DNA of 64,000 nucleotides, taken from positions 1 to 64,000 of the forward strand of contig NZ_JAAMQM010000010.1 of assembly GCF_013523055.1 (NCBI RefSeq), in the 5' to 3' direction. The position numbers and the translations under genes were made by a program. The notes under the pieces were generated by a model. That model did no database searches. It saw only the letters and a program-made list of their open reading frames with translations, and was not told where the DNA came from. Source of the DNA: Pseudomonas capeferrum. GTDB lineage: Bacteria; Pseudomonadota; Gammaproteobacteria; Pseudomonadales; Pseudomonadaceae. Of the stretch, positions 8,644-16,717 are shown in pieces (position 1 is the first letter of the stretch; every line of letters begins with the position of its first letter).

Positions 8644-9765
8644 TCAGTGGCGTACGAAACGCGCCAGACGCGCCTCGTCCAGGCTCAGGCCGAGGCCGGG
8701 CGTGCGCGGGACATGCAGCTCGAAGTCGCGATAGACCGGCGCCTCGGTAACGATGTCCTCGGTCAGCAGCAGCGGGCCGAACAGTTCGGTGCCCCAGGTC
8801 AACTGGCGCAGAGTGAGGAAAGCGTGGGCCGAGGCCAGTGTGCCGATAGCCCCCTCGAGCATGGTCCCGCCGTACAGTGCGATGCCGGCCGCTTCGGCGA
8901 TCTGCGCGGTGCGCAGGACAGCGCGTGGGCCACCGTTCTTGGCAATCTTCAAGGCGAAGATGCTGGCCGCGCCGTCAGCGGCCAGGCTGAAGGCGTCCTC
9001 GACGCTCTCGATCGACTCGTCGGCCATGATCGGCGCGATGCTGCGCTGGTTCAGGCGCACCTGGCCCGAGCGGTTGATACGCGAGATCGGCTGCTCGATC
9101 AGATCGATGCCGTGCTCGCCCAAGACCTGGCAACCGCGGATCGCCTGGGATTCGTCCCAGTACTGGTTGACGTCCACACGCACGCTGGCGCGATCGCCCA
9201 AGGCCTTCTTGATCGCCACCACGTGGCGCAGGTCCTGCTCGAGCGGGTTGGCACCGATCTTCAGCTTGAAGATGCGATGACGTCGCGCCTCGAGCATCTG
9301 CTCGGCCTCGGCGATGTCGCGAGTGGTGTCGCCGCTGGCCAGGGTCCAGGCGACCTCCAGGCTGTCGCGCACGCGCCCGCCCAGCAGCTCGCTGACCGGC
9401 AGGCCGAGTCGCTTGCCCTGTGCATCGAGCAGTGCGCTTTCGATACCGGATTTGGCGAAGGTGTTGCCCTTGGCGATCTTGTCCAGCTTGAGCATGGCGG
9501 CGTTGATGTTGTCCGCCGCCAGGCCCAGCAGCGCTGGAGCGAGGTGGGCATCGATATTGGCCTTGATGCTTTCCGGGCTTTCGTAGCCGTAGGCCAGGCC
9601 ACCGATGGTGGTCGCCTCGCCGATGCCCTCGACGCCGTCGCTGCAGCGCAGGCGCAGGATCACCAGGGTCTGGCGCTGCATCGTGTGCATGGCCAGCTTG
9701 TGCGGGCGGATGGTCGGCAGGTCGACGATCAAGGCGTCCAGCCGGTCGATCAATGGGGTGGTCAT
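8644..9765 (-). CDS. catB: Muconate cycloisomerase
   Basis: A 373-residue enolase-superfamily enzyme that lactonises cis,cis-muconate to muconolactone. The catalytic lysines are in the KLKIG motif (Lys167, Lys169) and near ALKIAKNG (Lys273). The metal ligands are Asp198 (VDVNQYWD), Glu224 (IEQPI) and Asp249 (MADES). AGGAGAG precedes the ATG. In P. putida KT2440 catB is normally led by a divergent catR gene; none is present here. Instead catB follows benD after 63 bases, so the whole ben-cat set may be read from the benA promoter, possibly with a CatR encoded elsewhere. Confidence 0.97.
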   Translation of the reverse strand: MTTPLIDRLDALIVDLPTIRPHKLAMHTMQRQTLVILRLRCSDGVEGIGEATTIGGLAYGYESPESIKANIDAHLAPALLGLAADNINAAMLKLDKIAKGNTFAKSGIESALLDAQGKRLGLPVSELLGGRVRDSLEVAWTLASGDTTRDIAEAEQMLEARRHRIFKLKIGANPLEQDLRHVVAIKKALGDRASVRVDVNQYWDESQAIRGCQVLGEHGIDLIEQPISRINRSGQVRLNQRSIAPIMADESIESVEDAFSLAADGAASIFALKIAKNGGPRAVLRTAQIAEAAGIALYGGTMLEGAIGTLASAHAFLTLRQLTWGTELFGPLLLTEDIVTEAPVYRDFELHVPRTPGLGLSLDEARLARFVRH

Positions 9766-9828
9766 GAAGCACTCTCCTGTAGAGTCAGTGGAAAAACGGA
9801 CAGGCCGATATCGCCGGCAGGCCCGTGA

Positions 9829-10590
9829 TCAGCCAAGGTCGCCACCGCCCACGGGGATCGTCACGCCGGTGATGTAGGATGCCTCGTCGGAAGCCAGGAA
9901 GAGGATCGCGCCGACCTGCTCGTCGAGCGTGCCGTAGCGTTTCATCAGGCTGCTGTCGAGGGTCTGGTCGACGATCTGCTGGTACCAGACCTTTTCCTCG
10001 GCGGTCTGCTCTTCGCTGTTGCGTGGAATACGCCTTGGAGGCGCTTCGGTGCCGCCCGGGGCAGTGGCATTGACGCGGATACCGCGCTCGGCCGTTTCGA
10101 ACGCGAGGCAAGCGGTGAGCGCGTTGACGCCACCCTTGGCCGCGCCATAGGGCACCCGGTTGATGCCGCGGGTGGCGATGGACGAGACATTGACGATGGC
10201 CCCCTGCTCCCGCGCCAGCATGTAGGGCAGCGCGGCATGGCAGCACCACAGCGTCGGGAACAGCGAACGACGTACCTCCGCCTCGATCTGCTCGGCCTGG
10301 TAATGCTCGAACGGCTTGGCCCAGAGCGTGCCACCTACGTTGTTGACCAACACGTCGAGCTGGCCGAACCTGTCCACCGCCTGGCCCATGATCCGGGTGC
10401 ATTCGGCGTGCTGTTCGAGGTCGGCCGTCAGGGTCAGCATGCCCTCGCCGGCCAGTTCGTGGACCAGCTCGGAGCGGTCGACCGCCACCACCTGGGCGCC
10501 TTCCGCGCGCAGTCTCCAGCACACGGCGCGGCCGATGCCTTGCGCGGCGCCGGTGACCAAGGCGACCTTGTCCGAGAAACGATTGTTCAT
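9829..10590 (-). CDS. benD: Benzoate diol dehydrogenase (1,6-dihydroxycyclohexa-2,4-diene-1-carboxylate dehydrogenase)
   Basis: A 253-residue short-chain dehydrogenase that oxidises and decarboxylates the benzoate cis-diol to catechol with NAD. The cofactor motif TGAAQGIG starts at residue 14 and the catalytic Ser136/137-Tyr148-Lys152 set is present (VNVSSIATR, PYGAAKGG). Two ATGs are possible, at 10596 and 10590. AGGAG ends directly against the first but lies six bases from the second, so 10590 is preferred. It is separated from benC by 121 bases, longer than the other gaps in this set. Confidence 0.94.
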   Translation of the reverse strand: MNNRFSDKVALVTGAAQGIGRAVCWRLRAEGAQVVAVDRSELVHELAGEGMLTLTADLEQHAECTRIMGQAVDRFGQLDVLVNNVGGTLWAKPFEHYQAEQIEAEVRRSLFPTLWCCHAALPYMLAREQGAIVNVSSIATRGINRVPYGAAKGGVNALTACLAFETAERGIRVNATAPGGTEAPPRRIPRNSEEQTAEEKVWYQQIVDQTLDSSLMKRYGTLDEQVGAILFLASDEASYITGVTIPVGGGDLG

Positions 10591-10711
10591 GTGCATCTCC
10601 TGTCGCGGGACCTGCCCGCCTATGCGAGGGCGCTCGCTTGCGCGCTCCTCGACCTGGAGTAAAAGGAGGTCGCCCGTACCCGCAGGGTACGCACGACCTC
10701 AAAGAGAAGGT

Positions 10712-11722
10712 TCAGGCCGCTGCCGCGAACTTTTCGAAGTAGAAGTTCGCCGGTGTGATGCCTTGCTCGCGCAGGTGCAGGCTGACCGCTTCGACCATGG
10801 GTGGCGGACCGCACAGGTACACATCGACGTCGCCTTCATTGAGATGCCCGGCCTCGATGTGCTGGGTCACATAGCCCTTGCGCGGGTATTCGCACTGCGG
10901 ATCGGCCACGCAGGCGGCGAAGGTGAAGTTGGGGATGCGTGCGGCGAAGTCCTGCAGGCGGTCCAGCTCGACCAGGTCGAAGTCGTTGGTCACCCCGTAG
11001 ATCAGGTGCACCGGATGATCGCTGCCCTGCTCGGCGATCCGCTCCAGCATCGCGGTGAACGGGGCCAGGCCGGTGCCGCCCGCCAGCAGCAACAGCGGTC
11101 TCTGGATCGAGCGCAGGTAGAAACTGCCCAGGGGTCCGGCCAAGGTCATGCCGTCGCCGGCCTTGGCCATCTCGGTGAGGAAGCTGCTCATCAGCCCGCC
11201 AGGCACGTTGCGGATCAGGAAACTGACCTCGCCGTCCTTCTGCAACGAACTGAAGGAATACGCGCGACTCTGGTCGCTGCCTGGGACCTGCAGGTTGACG
11301 TACTGCCCCGGGAGGAACGCCAGCCGGGCCAGGGACTCGCCCTTTACGGACAGGGCAATGGTGCTCTGCGACAGCTGGCGAACCCTGCTGATGGTCGCGT
11401 CGAAGCTGGCTTGCGCGGTCTTGCAGACCTGGGAAGACGCCGGGATGCGCACCACGCAATCGCTTTCGGCGCGCATCTGGCACGTGAGGACGTAGCCTTG
11501 AGCGATTTCATCTTCGCTCAGGGCGTCTTCGATGAAGTTGTCGCCCAGGTCGTAGCGACCCGATTCGGCCTGGCACTTGCAGGTACCGCAAGCGCCGTCA
11601 CGGCAGTCCAGCGGAATGTTGATGCCTTGGCGGTAGGCCGCGTCGGCAACGGTTTCATGGCCGGCGGCCTCGATGAAGCGGGTCACGCCGTCTTCGAAAT
11701 TCAGTGCGATCTGGAAACTCAT
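10712..11722 (-). CDS. benC: Benzoate 1,2-dioxygenase electron transfer component
   Basis: A 336-residue reductase passing electrons from NADH to the oxygenase. The N-terminal plant-type 2Fe-2S domain has Cys40, Cys45, Cys48 and Cys81 (DCRDGACGTCKC, LTCQM). The FAD-binding RAYSFSS segment and the NAD-binding LLLAGGTGLAPF segment follow. The ATG at 11722 with GAGGTG upstream is favoured over an in-frame extension to 11755. It lies 70 bases after benB on the same strand. Confidence 0.96.
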   Translation of the reverse strand: MSFQIALNFEDGVTRFIEAAGHETVADAAYRQGINIPLDCRDGACGTCKCQAESGRYDLGDNFIEDALSEDEIAQGYVLTCQMRAESDCVVRIPASSQVCKTAQASFDATISRVRQLSQSTIALSVKGESLARLAFLPGQYVNLQVPGSDQSRAYSFSSLQKDGEVSFLIRNVPGGLMSSFLTEMAKAGDGMTLAGPLGSFYLRSIQRPLLLLAGGTGLAPFTAMLERIAEQGSDHPVHLIYGVTNDFDLVELDRLQDFAARIPNFTFAACVADPQCEYPRKGYVTQHIEAGHLNEGDVDVYLCGPPPMVEAVSLHLREQGITPANFYFEKFAAAA

Positions 11723-11792
11723 GGTGCACCTCGCGGGCGAGCGACTGCCCGACATGCCCAGGCATGCCGCAAGTCCCTCGCCTGACCGAAAC

Positions 11793-12281
11793 TCAGATGT
11801 GATAGATGTCGATGAGCTGACGCACGAAGTCGTTCTTCAGGATCACCTTCTTGGCCTTGATCAATGGCTGTTCGCCGCGCAGATCGAGGGTGTAGAAGCT
11901 GGTGCCGAAGTAACTGTCGACGGTCTTGTAGCGAAAGCTCAGGGTGTGCCAGTTGAAGCGAACCTGGCACTGCCCGTCGCTCTGCTCGACGATCTCGATG
12001 TTGCTCAGGTTGTGCGAGGTCCGCGTATCGGGAATGGTCGCGCTGGAGCGCTCGGTCTTGATCCGGAAGATCCGGTCCTCGAGGCCGCCGCGATTGCCGT
12101 ACCAGATCAGCGAGACCTCTCGCTGGGGATCCTCGGTAAGCTGATCATCGTCGTCCCAGGCAGGCATCCAGAAGGTCGCATCGGATGCATACAGCTCAAG
12201 CCACTCATCCCAATGCGCGTCGTCAAGATAGCGTGCTTCGCGATAGAGGAAGTCGCGGACCGTTTCGTAGGTGCTGGTCAT
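11793..12281 (-). CDS. benB: Benzoate 1,2-dioxygenase small (beta) subunit
   Basis: A 162-residue ring-hydroxylating oxygenase beta subunit that forms an alpha3-beta3 complex with BenA and has a structural role. The start [20 protein letters not shown] and the end [10 protein letters not shown] are typical. Its ATG shares four bases (ATGA) with the benA stop, indicating translational coupling that would keep the two subunits equal. Confidence 0.97.
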   Translation of the reverse strand: MTSTYETVRDFLYREARYLDDAHWDEWLELYASDATFWMPAWDDDDQLTEDPQREVSLIWYGNRGGLEDRIFRIKTERSSATIPDTRTSHNLSNIEIVEQSDGQCQVRFNWHTLSFRYKTVDSYFGTSFYTLDLRGEQPLIKAKKVILKNDFVRQLIDIYHI

Positions 12282-13636
12282 GGCACGCTCTCCACGGGAA
12301 TGAGTTCGGACGTCTCGGTCACCGCCTTGATCATGGTGTCCTGCCAGTATTTGTGCTGGAGCACGAACAGGCCCTCGTCCTCGGTACGAACGCCGGAAAG
12401 CAACGGCTGCAGGTCGATTTCGCGGGCCGCCTCGTCTGCCCCGTCCACCCAATGGGTCGCCCCTCGGGACATGTCGTTCCAGCCCGCACCGCCGCCATAA
12501 CCGGTCTGGCAGGAGCGGAACTCCTCCAGGTCATCGGGCGTGGCCATGCCGCTGACATTGAAGAAATCTTCGTACTGGCGAATGCGCTTGGCCCGGGCGT
12601 CGTCGCTCTCGCCCTTGGGCGCGATGCAGTAGATGGTGATTTCCGTGCGATTGACCGAAATCGGCCGTGCCACACGAATCTGCGAGCTGAACTGATCCAT
12701 CAGGTAGACGTTGGGGTACAGGCACAGGTTGCGCGAGTTCTGGATCATCCAGTCGGCGCGCGCCTGGCCGTGATCGCGGGCCAGTTCATCCCGACGTTCG
12801 AAGGCCGGACGGTCCTCGGGGTTGGCCCAGCGGGTCCAGAGCAGCAGGTGGCCGTGGTCGAACGAGTAGAAACCGCCACCATGCTTGGCCCAGGAACCGG
12901 CGCTCATGGTCTTGATCTCGCCGCCCGCGTCACGCTGCTTGCGCTGGTTCTGCGTGGCGGCATAGTTCCAGTGCACGGCGCTGACGTGGTAACCGTCGGC
13001 ACCGTTCTCGGCGGTGAGCTTCCAGTTGCCTTCGTAGATATAGGAACTGGCGCCGCGCAGCACTTCCAGACCTTCGGGGGACTGGTCGACGATCATGTCG
13101 ATGATCTTCGCCGATTCACCCAAGTGCTCGGTAAGTGGCTTGACGTCGGCATTGAGGCTGCCGAAGAGGAAGCCGCGATAGGATTCGAAACGCGCCACGC
13201 GCGTCAGGTCATGCGAACCCTCGCAATTGAAGCTGCTTGGATAGCCTGCTTCGGACGGGTCCTTGACCTTGAGCAGCTTGCCGCTGTTGTTGAAAGTCCA
13301 GCCATGGAACGGGCAGGTGTAGCTGGAGCGGTTGCCGCGCTTGTGCCGACAGAGCATGGCGCCACGGTGGCTGCAGGCATTGAGGAAGGCATTGAGTTCA
13401 CCGTCCTTGTTGCGCGCGATGAAGATCGGCTGGCGCCCCATGGTGGTGGTGAGGTAGTCGTTGCGATTGGGGATCTGGCTCTCGTGGGCGAGGTAGATCC
13501 AATTACCCTCGAAGATATGTTGCATCTCCAGGTCGAACAGGCGCGGGTCGGTGAACATCTCGCGTTTGCAGCGGTAGATGCCCTTCTCCCGGTCTTCTTC
13601 GAGCAAGGCATTGAGATAGTCGATTCCCAGGGACAT
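12278..13636 (-). CDS. benA: Benzoate 1,2-dioxygenase large (alpha) subunit
   Basis: The 452-residue catalytic subunit that adds O2 to benzoate at carbons 1 and 2. The Rieske cluster ligands are Cys88/His90 (NACSHRG) and Cys108/His111 (YTCPFHGW). The mononuclear iron site includes Asp214, His217 and His222 ([13 protein letters not shown]). The length is normal for BenA/XylX. GGAGG lies upstream of the ATG. It is the first gene of the ben-cat block, and two BenR-type half-sites lie 63-98 bases before its start codon. Confidence 0.97.
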   Translation of the reverse strand: MSLGIDYLNALLEEDREKGIYRCKREMFTDPRLFDLEMQHIFEGNWIYLAHESQIPNRNDYLTTTMGRQPIFIARNKDGELNAFLNACSHRGAMLCRHKRGNRSSYTCPFHGWTFNNSGKLLKVKDPSEAGYPSSFNCEGSHDLTRVARFESYRGFLFGSLNADVKPLTEHLGESAKIIDMIVDQSPEGLEVLRGASSYIYEGNWKLTAENGADGYHVSAVHWNYAATQNQRKQRDAGGEIKTMSAGSWAKHGGGFYSFDHGHLLLWTRWANPEDRPAFERRDELARDHGQARADWMIQNSRNLCLYPNVYLMDQFSSQIRVARPISVNRTEITIYCIAPKGESDDARAKRIRQYEDFFNVSGMATPDDLEEFRSCQTGYGGGAGWNDMSRGATHWVDGADEAAREIDLQPLLSGVRTEDEGLFVLQHKYWQDTMIKAVTETSELIPVESVP

Positions 13637-13698
13637 GGCCAGGGCCTCCGTTGTTATTGTCAGGCCAGGTCAGGTTAGGCCCAGGGCGGGCGCGGCAA

Positions 13699-13734
13699 TA
13701 TCCGATTCCTGCAGATCGCTATCCGTTTCCTGCA
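13699..13734 (-). promoter_or_regulatory. Tandem BenR/XylS-type operator in front of benA
   Basis: Read on the minus strand, two direct repeats fit the XylS/BenR half-site TGCA-N6-GGnTA exactly: TGCAGGAAACGGATA at 13734-13720 and TGCAGGAATCGGATA at 13713-13699. They repeat every 21 bases, two helical turns, the same spacing as in the TOL Pm promoter. The proximal site ends 62 bases before the benA start codon, leaving room for the -10 element and transcript start. The consensus is established for XylS and BenR; binding here is inferred. Confidence 0.88.
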
Positions 13735-13749
13735 GTCAGGTTGCGCTTG

Positions 13750-14457
13750 TCATGAAAGCCCTTGCAGGGCCTTGATGACCAGCAGGTGCAGCGGGTAGAA
13801 GCCGTATCCCCAGCGACCGATCCGCGGCACTGCCCAGCTATCGCGACGCAACAGCCAGGCGCCCAGGGGAACGGACAGGGCGACGCTGGCCAGGATGAGC
13901 AAGGCCAGCGGCGCGGTGGGGTGATCGGCCAGCCAGCTGTTGGTGAGGTTCGCGGCCATCGCGGTCAGGCAGGCCAGCACCCAGAAAAGACCGCCGCGGA
14001 CAGTGGCGAGCAGCAAGACCGCCGGCAGCAGCACGCCCGGCAAACCATACATCAGCGCATCGCTGTGCCAAGCCGCGGCGACTGCCGCCACGAGGCCCAG
14101 CATGCGAGCCGCGACCTGTGAATGATGCACGCCCCAGGCCACCAGCAGGCCCAAGGTCAGGGTCGGCATCACGCTGAAGGTTTCAGAGCCGGTGTCCAGC
14201 CAGCGGTAGGGAAGCTCGGACATGACCGAAAAGGCGCACATCCAGCCCAGGTAGCGCGCATTGGCACCGCTGGCCAGTGTGCCTGGCCTGGAGCGGCCTA
14301 CATTCACGGCAATCGCCAGACAGAACAAAGGGAAGGCCAGGCGCCCTGGCACGAACAGGCCGTACGCCTGGGGCCAGAGAAAGCGCAGATGATCGGCCAC
14401 CATGGTCAGGATCGCCACCCACTTGACCAGGTCCAGCCCCGCCGAACGCCTGTTCAG
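13750..14457 (-). CDS. TraX-like integral membrane protein
   Basis: About 235 residues with roughly eight hydrophobic helices. The segment SAGLDLVKWVAILTMVADHLRF near the start is typical of TraX, an acyltransferase-like family named for pilin acetylation on F plasmids but common on Pseudomonas chromosomes with no known role. The start is unclear. The conserved segment is preceded only by a CTG at 14457 that overlaps the stop of the upstream gene (CTGA); the first ATG would remove the conserved part and longer frames read back through the neighbour. Translation coupled to the upstream gene is likely. Confidence 0.75.
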   Translation of the reverse strand: MNRRSAGLDLVKWVAILTMVADHLRFLWPQAYGLFVPGRLAFPLFCLAIAVNVGRSRPGTLASGANARYLGWMCAFSVMSELPYRWLDTGSETFSVMPTLTLGLLVAWGVHHSQVAARMLGLVAAVAAAWHSDALMYGLPGVLLPAVLLLATVRGGLFWVLACLTAMAANLTNSWLADHPTAPLALLILASVALSVPLGAWLLRRDSWAVPRIGRWGYGFYPLHLLVIKALQGLS

Positions 14458-15554
14458 CGGCCAGTCTCGACCGAACCAGGCTGTGCGGACCGGTCCAGAT
14501 ACTGGTTGGCCCAGCGGGCCAGCGGCAAGGGTGGCTGCTGGACGACGATGCGCCGCCAGATGAGCGCAAGGGCTTCGCTGTCGAACATCGAGCCAGGACC
14601 CGCTCCTCGCCACATCGTTGGTGTGATGGCGCTCCAGTGCCCACGTTCATCACGGGCAGCCATGTTGAAGCGGAAGGTGTAATTGCCGGGGATACCCATG
14701 CGCAGGTCGGTGACGACCAAGGCATTGCCTATCACGTCGTAACGCAGCCAGTCATCGGTGAACCAGCGCAACCGTTCATGCAAGGGTTGATCGCGCAGGA
14801 TAGCCGCCGCCTCGAGGTTGCGTGAATAACGCAGCATCTCGGGTGGGGCATGGTCGAATACACTGCTGATCCCCTCGTAATAATGCCCATCCGGTGTCTT
14901 GGCCAAGACACGCCAGACCAGGCTGTTGAACGCGATGGGTACGGCGCGCACCTCCGTCGCGGCGATGCCTTGCCGCTCCAACGCGGCTTGAAAGCGCTCT
15001 TCGCCGAGATGACGTCCGAAGAGCCCGAAGCCCAGGTAGGCCGTGCTGAAGACCAGCGCCGTGACCAGCAGCGGCACCCCGCGCCCGGCGAAACCCTTGA
15101 TCGCAGCGAAGATCACCGCCGCGAGCAGCGGCACGGTGTAGACCGGATCGATGATGAACACCGCCGCCCAGCTCACGGGCGTGAAGTGCAGAGGCCAGAA
15201 CAGTTGCGTGCCATACACCGTGAATGCATCGAGCAACGGATGGGTGATCAATACCAGCCAGAATGCCAGGAACAACCGCGGCGCGCTGTAGCCGCGCTCG
15301 GGCGAGCGTCTTCGTGATTGCCAGGCGACCAGCCAGGCCAGTATCAGCGCCAGGCCGGTCAGCACGAACACCGAGTGGGAAAAGCCCCGGTGATAGGTCA
15401 TCTGCGACACCGGATCGGCATAGCGGATCACTACGTCGAGATCGGGCAAGGTCCCCAGCGCGGCGCCATAGAGCAACGAGCGTTTTCCCTGCACCCTGCC
15501 CAGTACCGTCCCTTGCAGCGCGGCACCCAATACAGCTTGAGTCAATGAGTCCAA
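14454..15554 (-). CDS. YdjM-type inner membrane metal-dependent hydrolase
   Basis: A 366-residue membrane protein. The start DSLTQAVLGAAL, the motif GTLPDLDVV and the YHRGFSHS motif are diagnostic of the YdjM/DUF457 family, whose first half has about four membrane helices and a possible metal site of Asp and His residues. The C-terminal third is soluble, probably periplasmic. The start is TTG at 15554 with AGGAG nine bases upstream; no better ATG exists. The function in pseudomonads is unknown. The stop overlaps the downstream TraX-like gene, so the two probably form an operon. Confidence 0.86.
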   Translation of the reverse strand: MDSLTQAVLGAALQGTVLGRVQGKRSLLYGAALGTLPDLDVVIRYADPVSQMTYHRGFSHSVFVLTGLALILAWLVAWQSRRRSPERGYSAPRLFLAFWLVLITHPLLDAFTVYGTQLFWPLHFTPVSWAAVFIIDPVYTVPLLAAVIFAAIKGFAGRGVPLLVTALVFSTAYLGFGLFGRHLGEERFQAALERQGIAATEVRAVPIAFNSLVWRVLAKTPDGHYYEGISSVFDHAPPEMLRYSRNLEAAAILRDQPLHERLRWFTDDWLRYDVIGNALVVTDLRMGIPGNYTFRFNMAARDERGHWSAITPTMWRGAGPGSMFDSEALALIWRRIVVQQPPLPLARWANQYLDRSAQPGSVETGR

Positions 15555-15709
15555 TGGTGTGGCTCCTGGGCAAGTAGTACTGCGAACCTACCCGTATCGA
15601 CGGGGCCAGCGCAAATCCCCCGGCCCGACGCACGCGGCATCATGCTTTCAAACCGCGAATGACCTGTGTAAAACGAACGCACCTTCCAGTGCAAAAAAGG
15701 ATTTCGAGC

Positions 15710-16717
15710 ATGATCTACCGTCCGCTGGGCCAGAGTGGCCTGCAGGTTTCCGCCCTGACCCTGGGCAGCATGATGTTCGGCGAGCAGACCAGTACCGAAG
15801 ATTCGCTGCGCATCATCGACAAGGCCTGGGACCAAGGCATCAACTTCATCGACACGGCAGACGTGTACAACGCCGGGCGCTCCGAAGAGATCGTCGGCGA
15901 GGCCGTTGCCCGCCATCGCCAGGACTGGATCGTGGCCTCCAAGGTCGGCTACGGCCCGGCGGATGGCTTGCCCAACCGCAGTGGCCTGTCGCGCAAGCAC
16001 ATCTTCAACGCCATCGAGGCGACGCTCACGCGCATGGACACCGATTACCTCGACATCTACTACCTGCACCGCGAAGACCACAGCGTGCCGCTGGAGCAGA
16101 CCGTCGCGGCCATGGGCGACCTGCTGCGCCAGGGCAAGATTCGTCATTGGGGCGTCTCCAACTTCCGCGGTTGGCGCATCGCCGAGATCTGCAACCTGGC
16201 CGACCGCCTGGGCGTGGCCAAGCCCGTGGTCAGCCAACCGCTGTACAACATCGTCAACCGCCAGGGCGAGCCCGAACAATTCTGCGCCGCGGCCCATCAT
16301 GGCCTGGGCATCGTGCCGTTCAGCCCGCTGGCGCGCGGCGTGCTCAGCGGCAAGTACGCGCCAGGTGCCACGCCGGATGCCGGCAGCCGCGCCGGTCGCC
16401 AGGACAAGCGCATCCTGGAAACCGAGTGGCGCCAGGAGTCCCTGGACATCGCCAGGAAGATCCACGCCTACACCGAGGCCAAGGGCGTCGGCATCGTCGA
16501 GTTCGCCATCGCCTGGGTGCTGAACAATCGCCTGATCAGCTCGGCCATCGTCGGGCCGCGCACCGAAGCGCAGTGGGACACCTACAGTGGTGCCCTGGAG
16601 GTGAAGGTCACGGCGGAGGACGAGGCGTTCATCGATTCATTGGTGACGCCGGGGCATGCGTCGACGCCGGGGTACAACGATGTGGCGCACTTTGTCAGCG
16701 GGCGCCTGCCACGCTGA
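15710..16717 (+). CDS. Aldo/keto reductase
   Basis: A 335-residue NADPH-dependent oxidoreductase of the YghZ/Tas-like branch with a TIM barrel. The catalytic tetrad is visible: Asp48 (FIDTADVY), Tyr53, Lys78 (VASKVGYG) and His120 (YYLHREDH). The cofactor-binding C-terminal motif lies near SSAIVGPRTEAQ. AAGGA precedes the ATG at 15710. The substrate is probably a small aldehyde or ketone and is not predictable. It overlaps the 3' end of the convergent nahK gene by 23 bases. Confidence 0.93.
   Translation: MIYRPLGQSGLQVSALTLGSMMFGEQTSTEDSLRIIDKAWDQGINFIDTADVYNAGRSEEIVGEAVARHRQDWIVASKVGYGPADGLPNRSGLSRKHIFNAIEATLTRMDTDYLDIYYLHREDHSVPLEQTVAAMGDLLRQGKIRHWGVSNFRGWRIAEICNLADRLGVAKPVVSQPLYNIVNRQGEPEQFCAAAHHGLGIVPFSPLARGVLSGKYAPGATPDAGSRAGRQDKRILETEWRQESLDIARKIHAYTEAKGVGIVEFAIAWVLNNRLISSAIVGPRTEAQWDTYSGALEVKVTAEDEAFIDSLVTPGHASTPGYNDVAHFVSGRLPR

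Noticed and set aside
8161..9828. 555-codon plus-strand frame over catB and catC
   Set aside because: Antisense to two complete, well conserved genes; Gln/Val/Asp-rich composition typical of a shadow frame.
12185..13678. 497-codon plus-strand frame over benA
   Set aside because: Antisense shadow of benA without ribosome site or recognisable domain.
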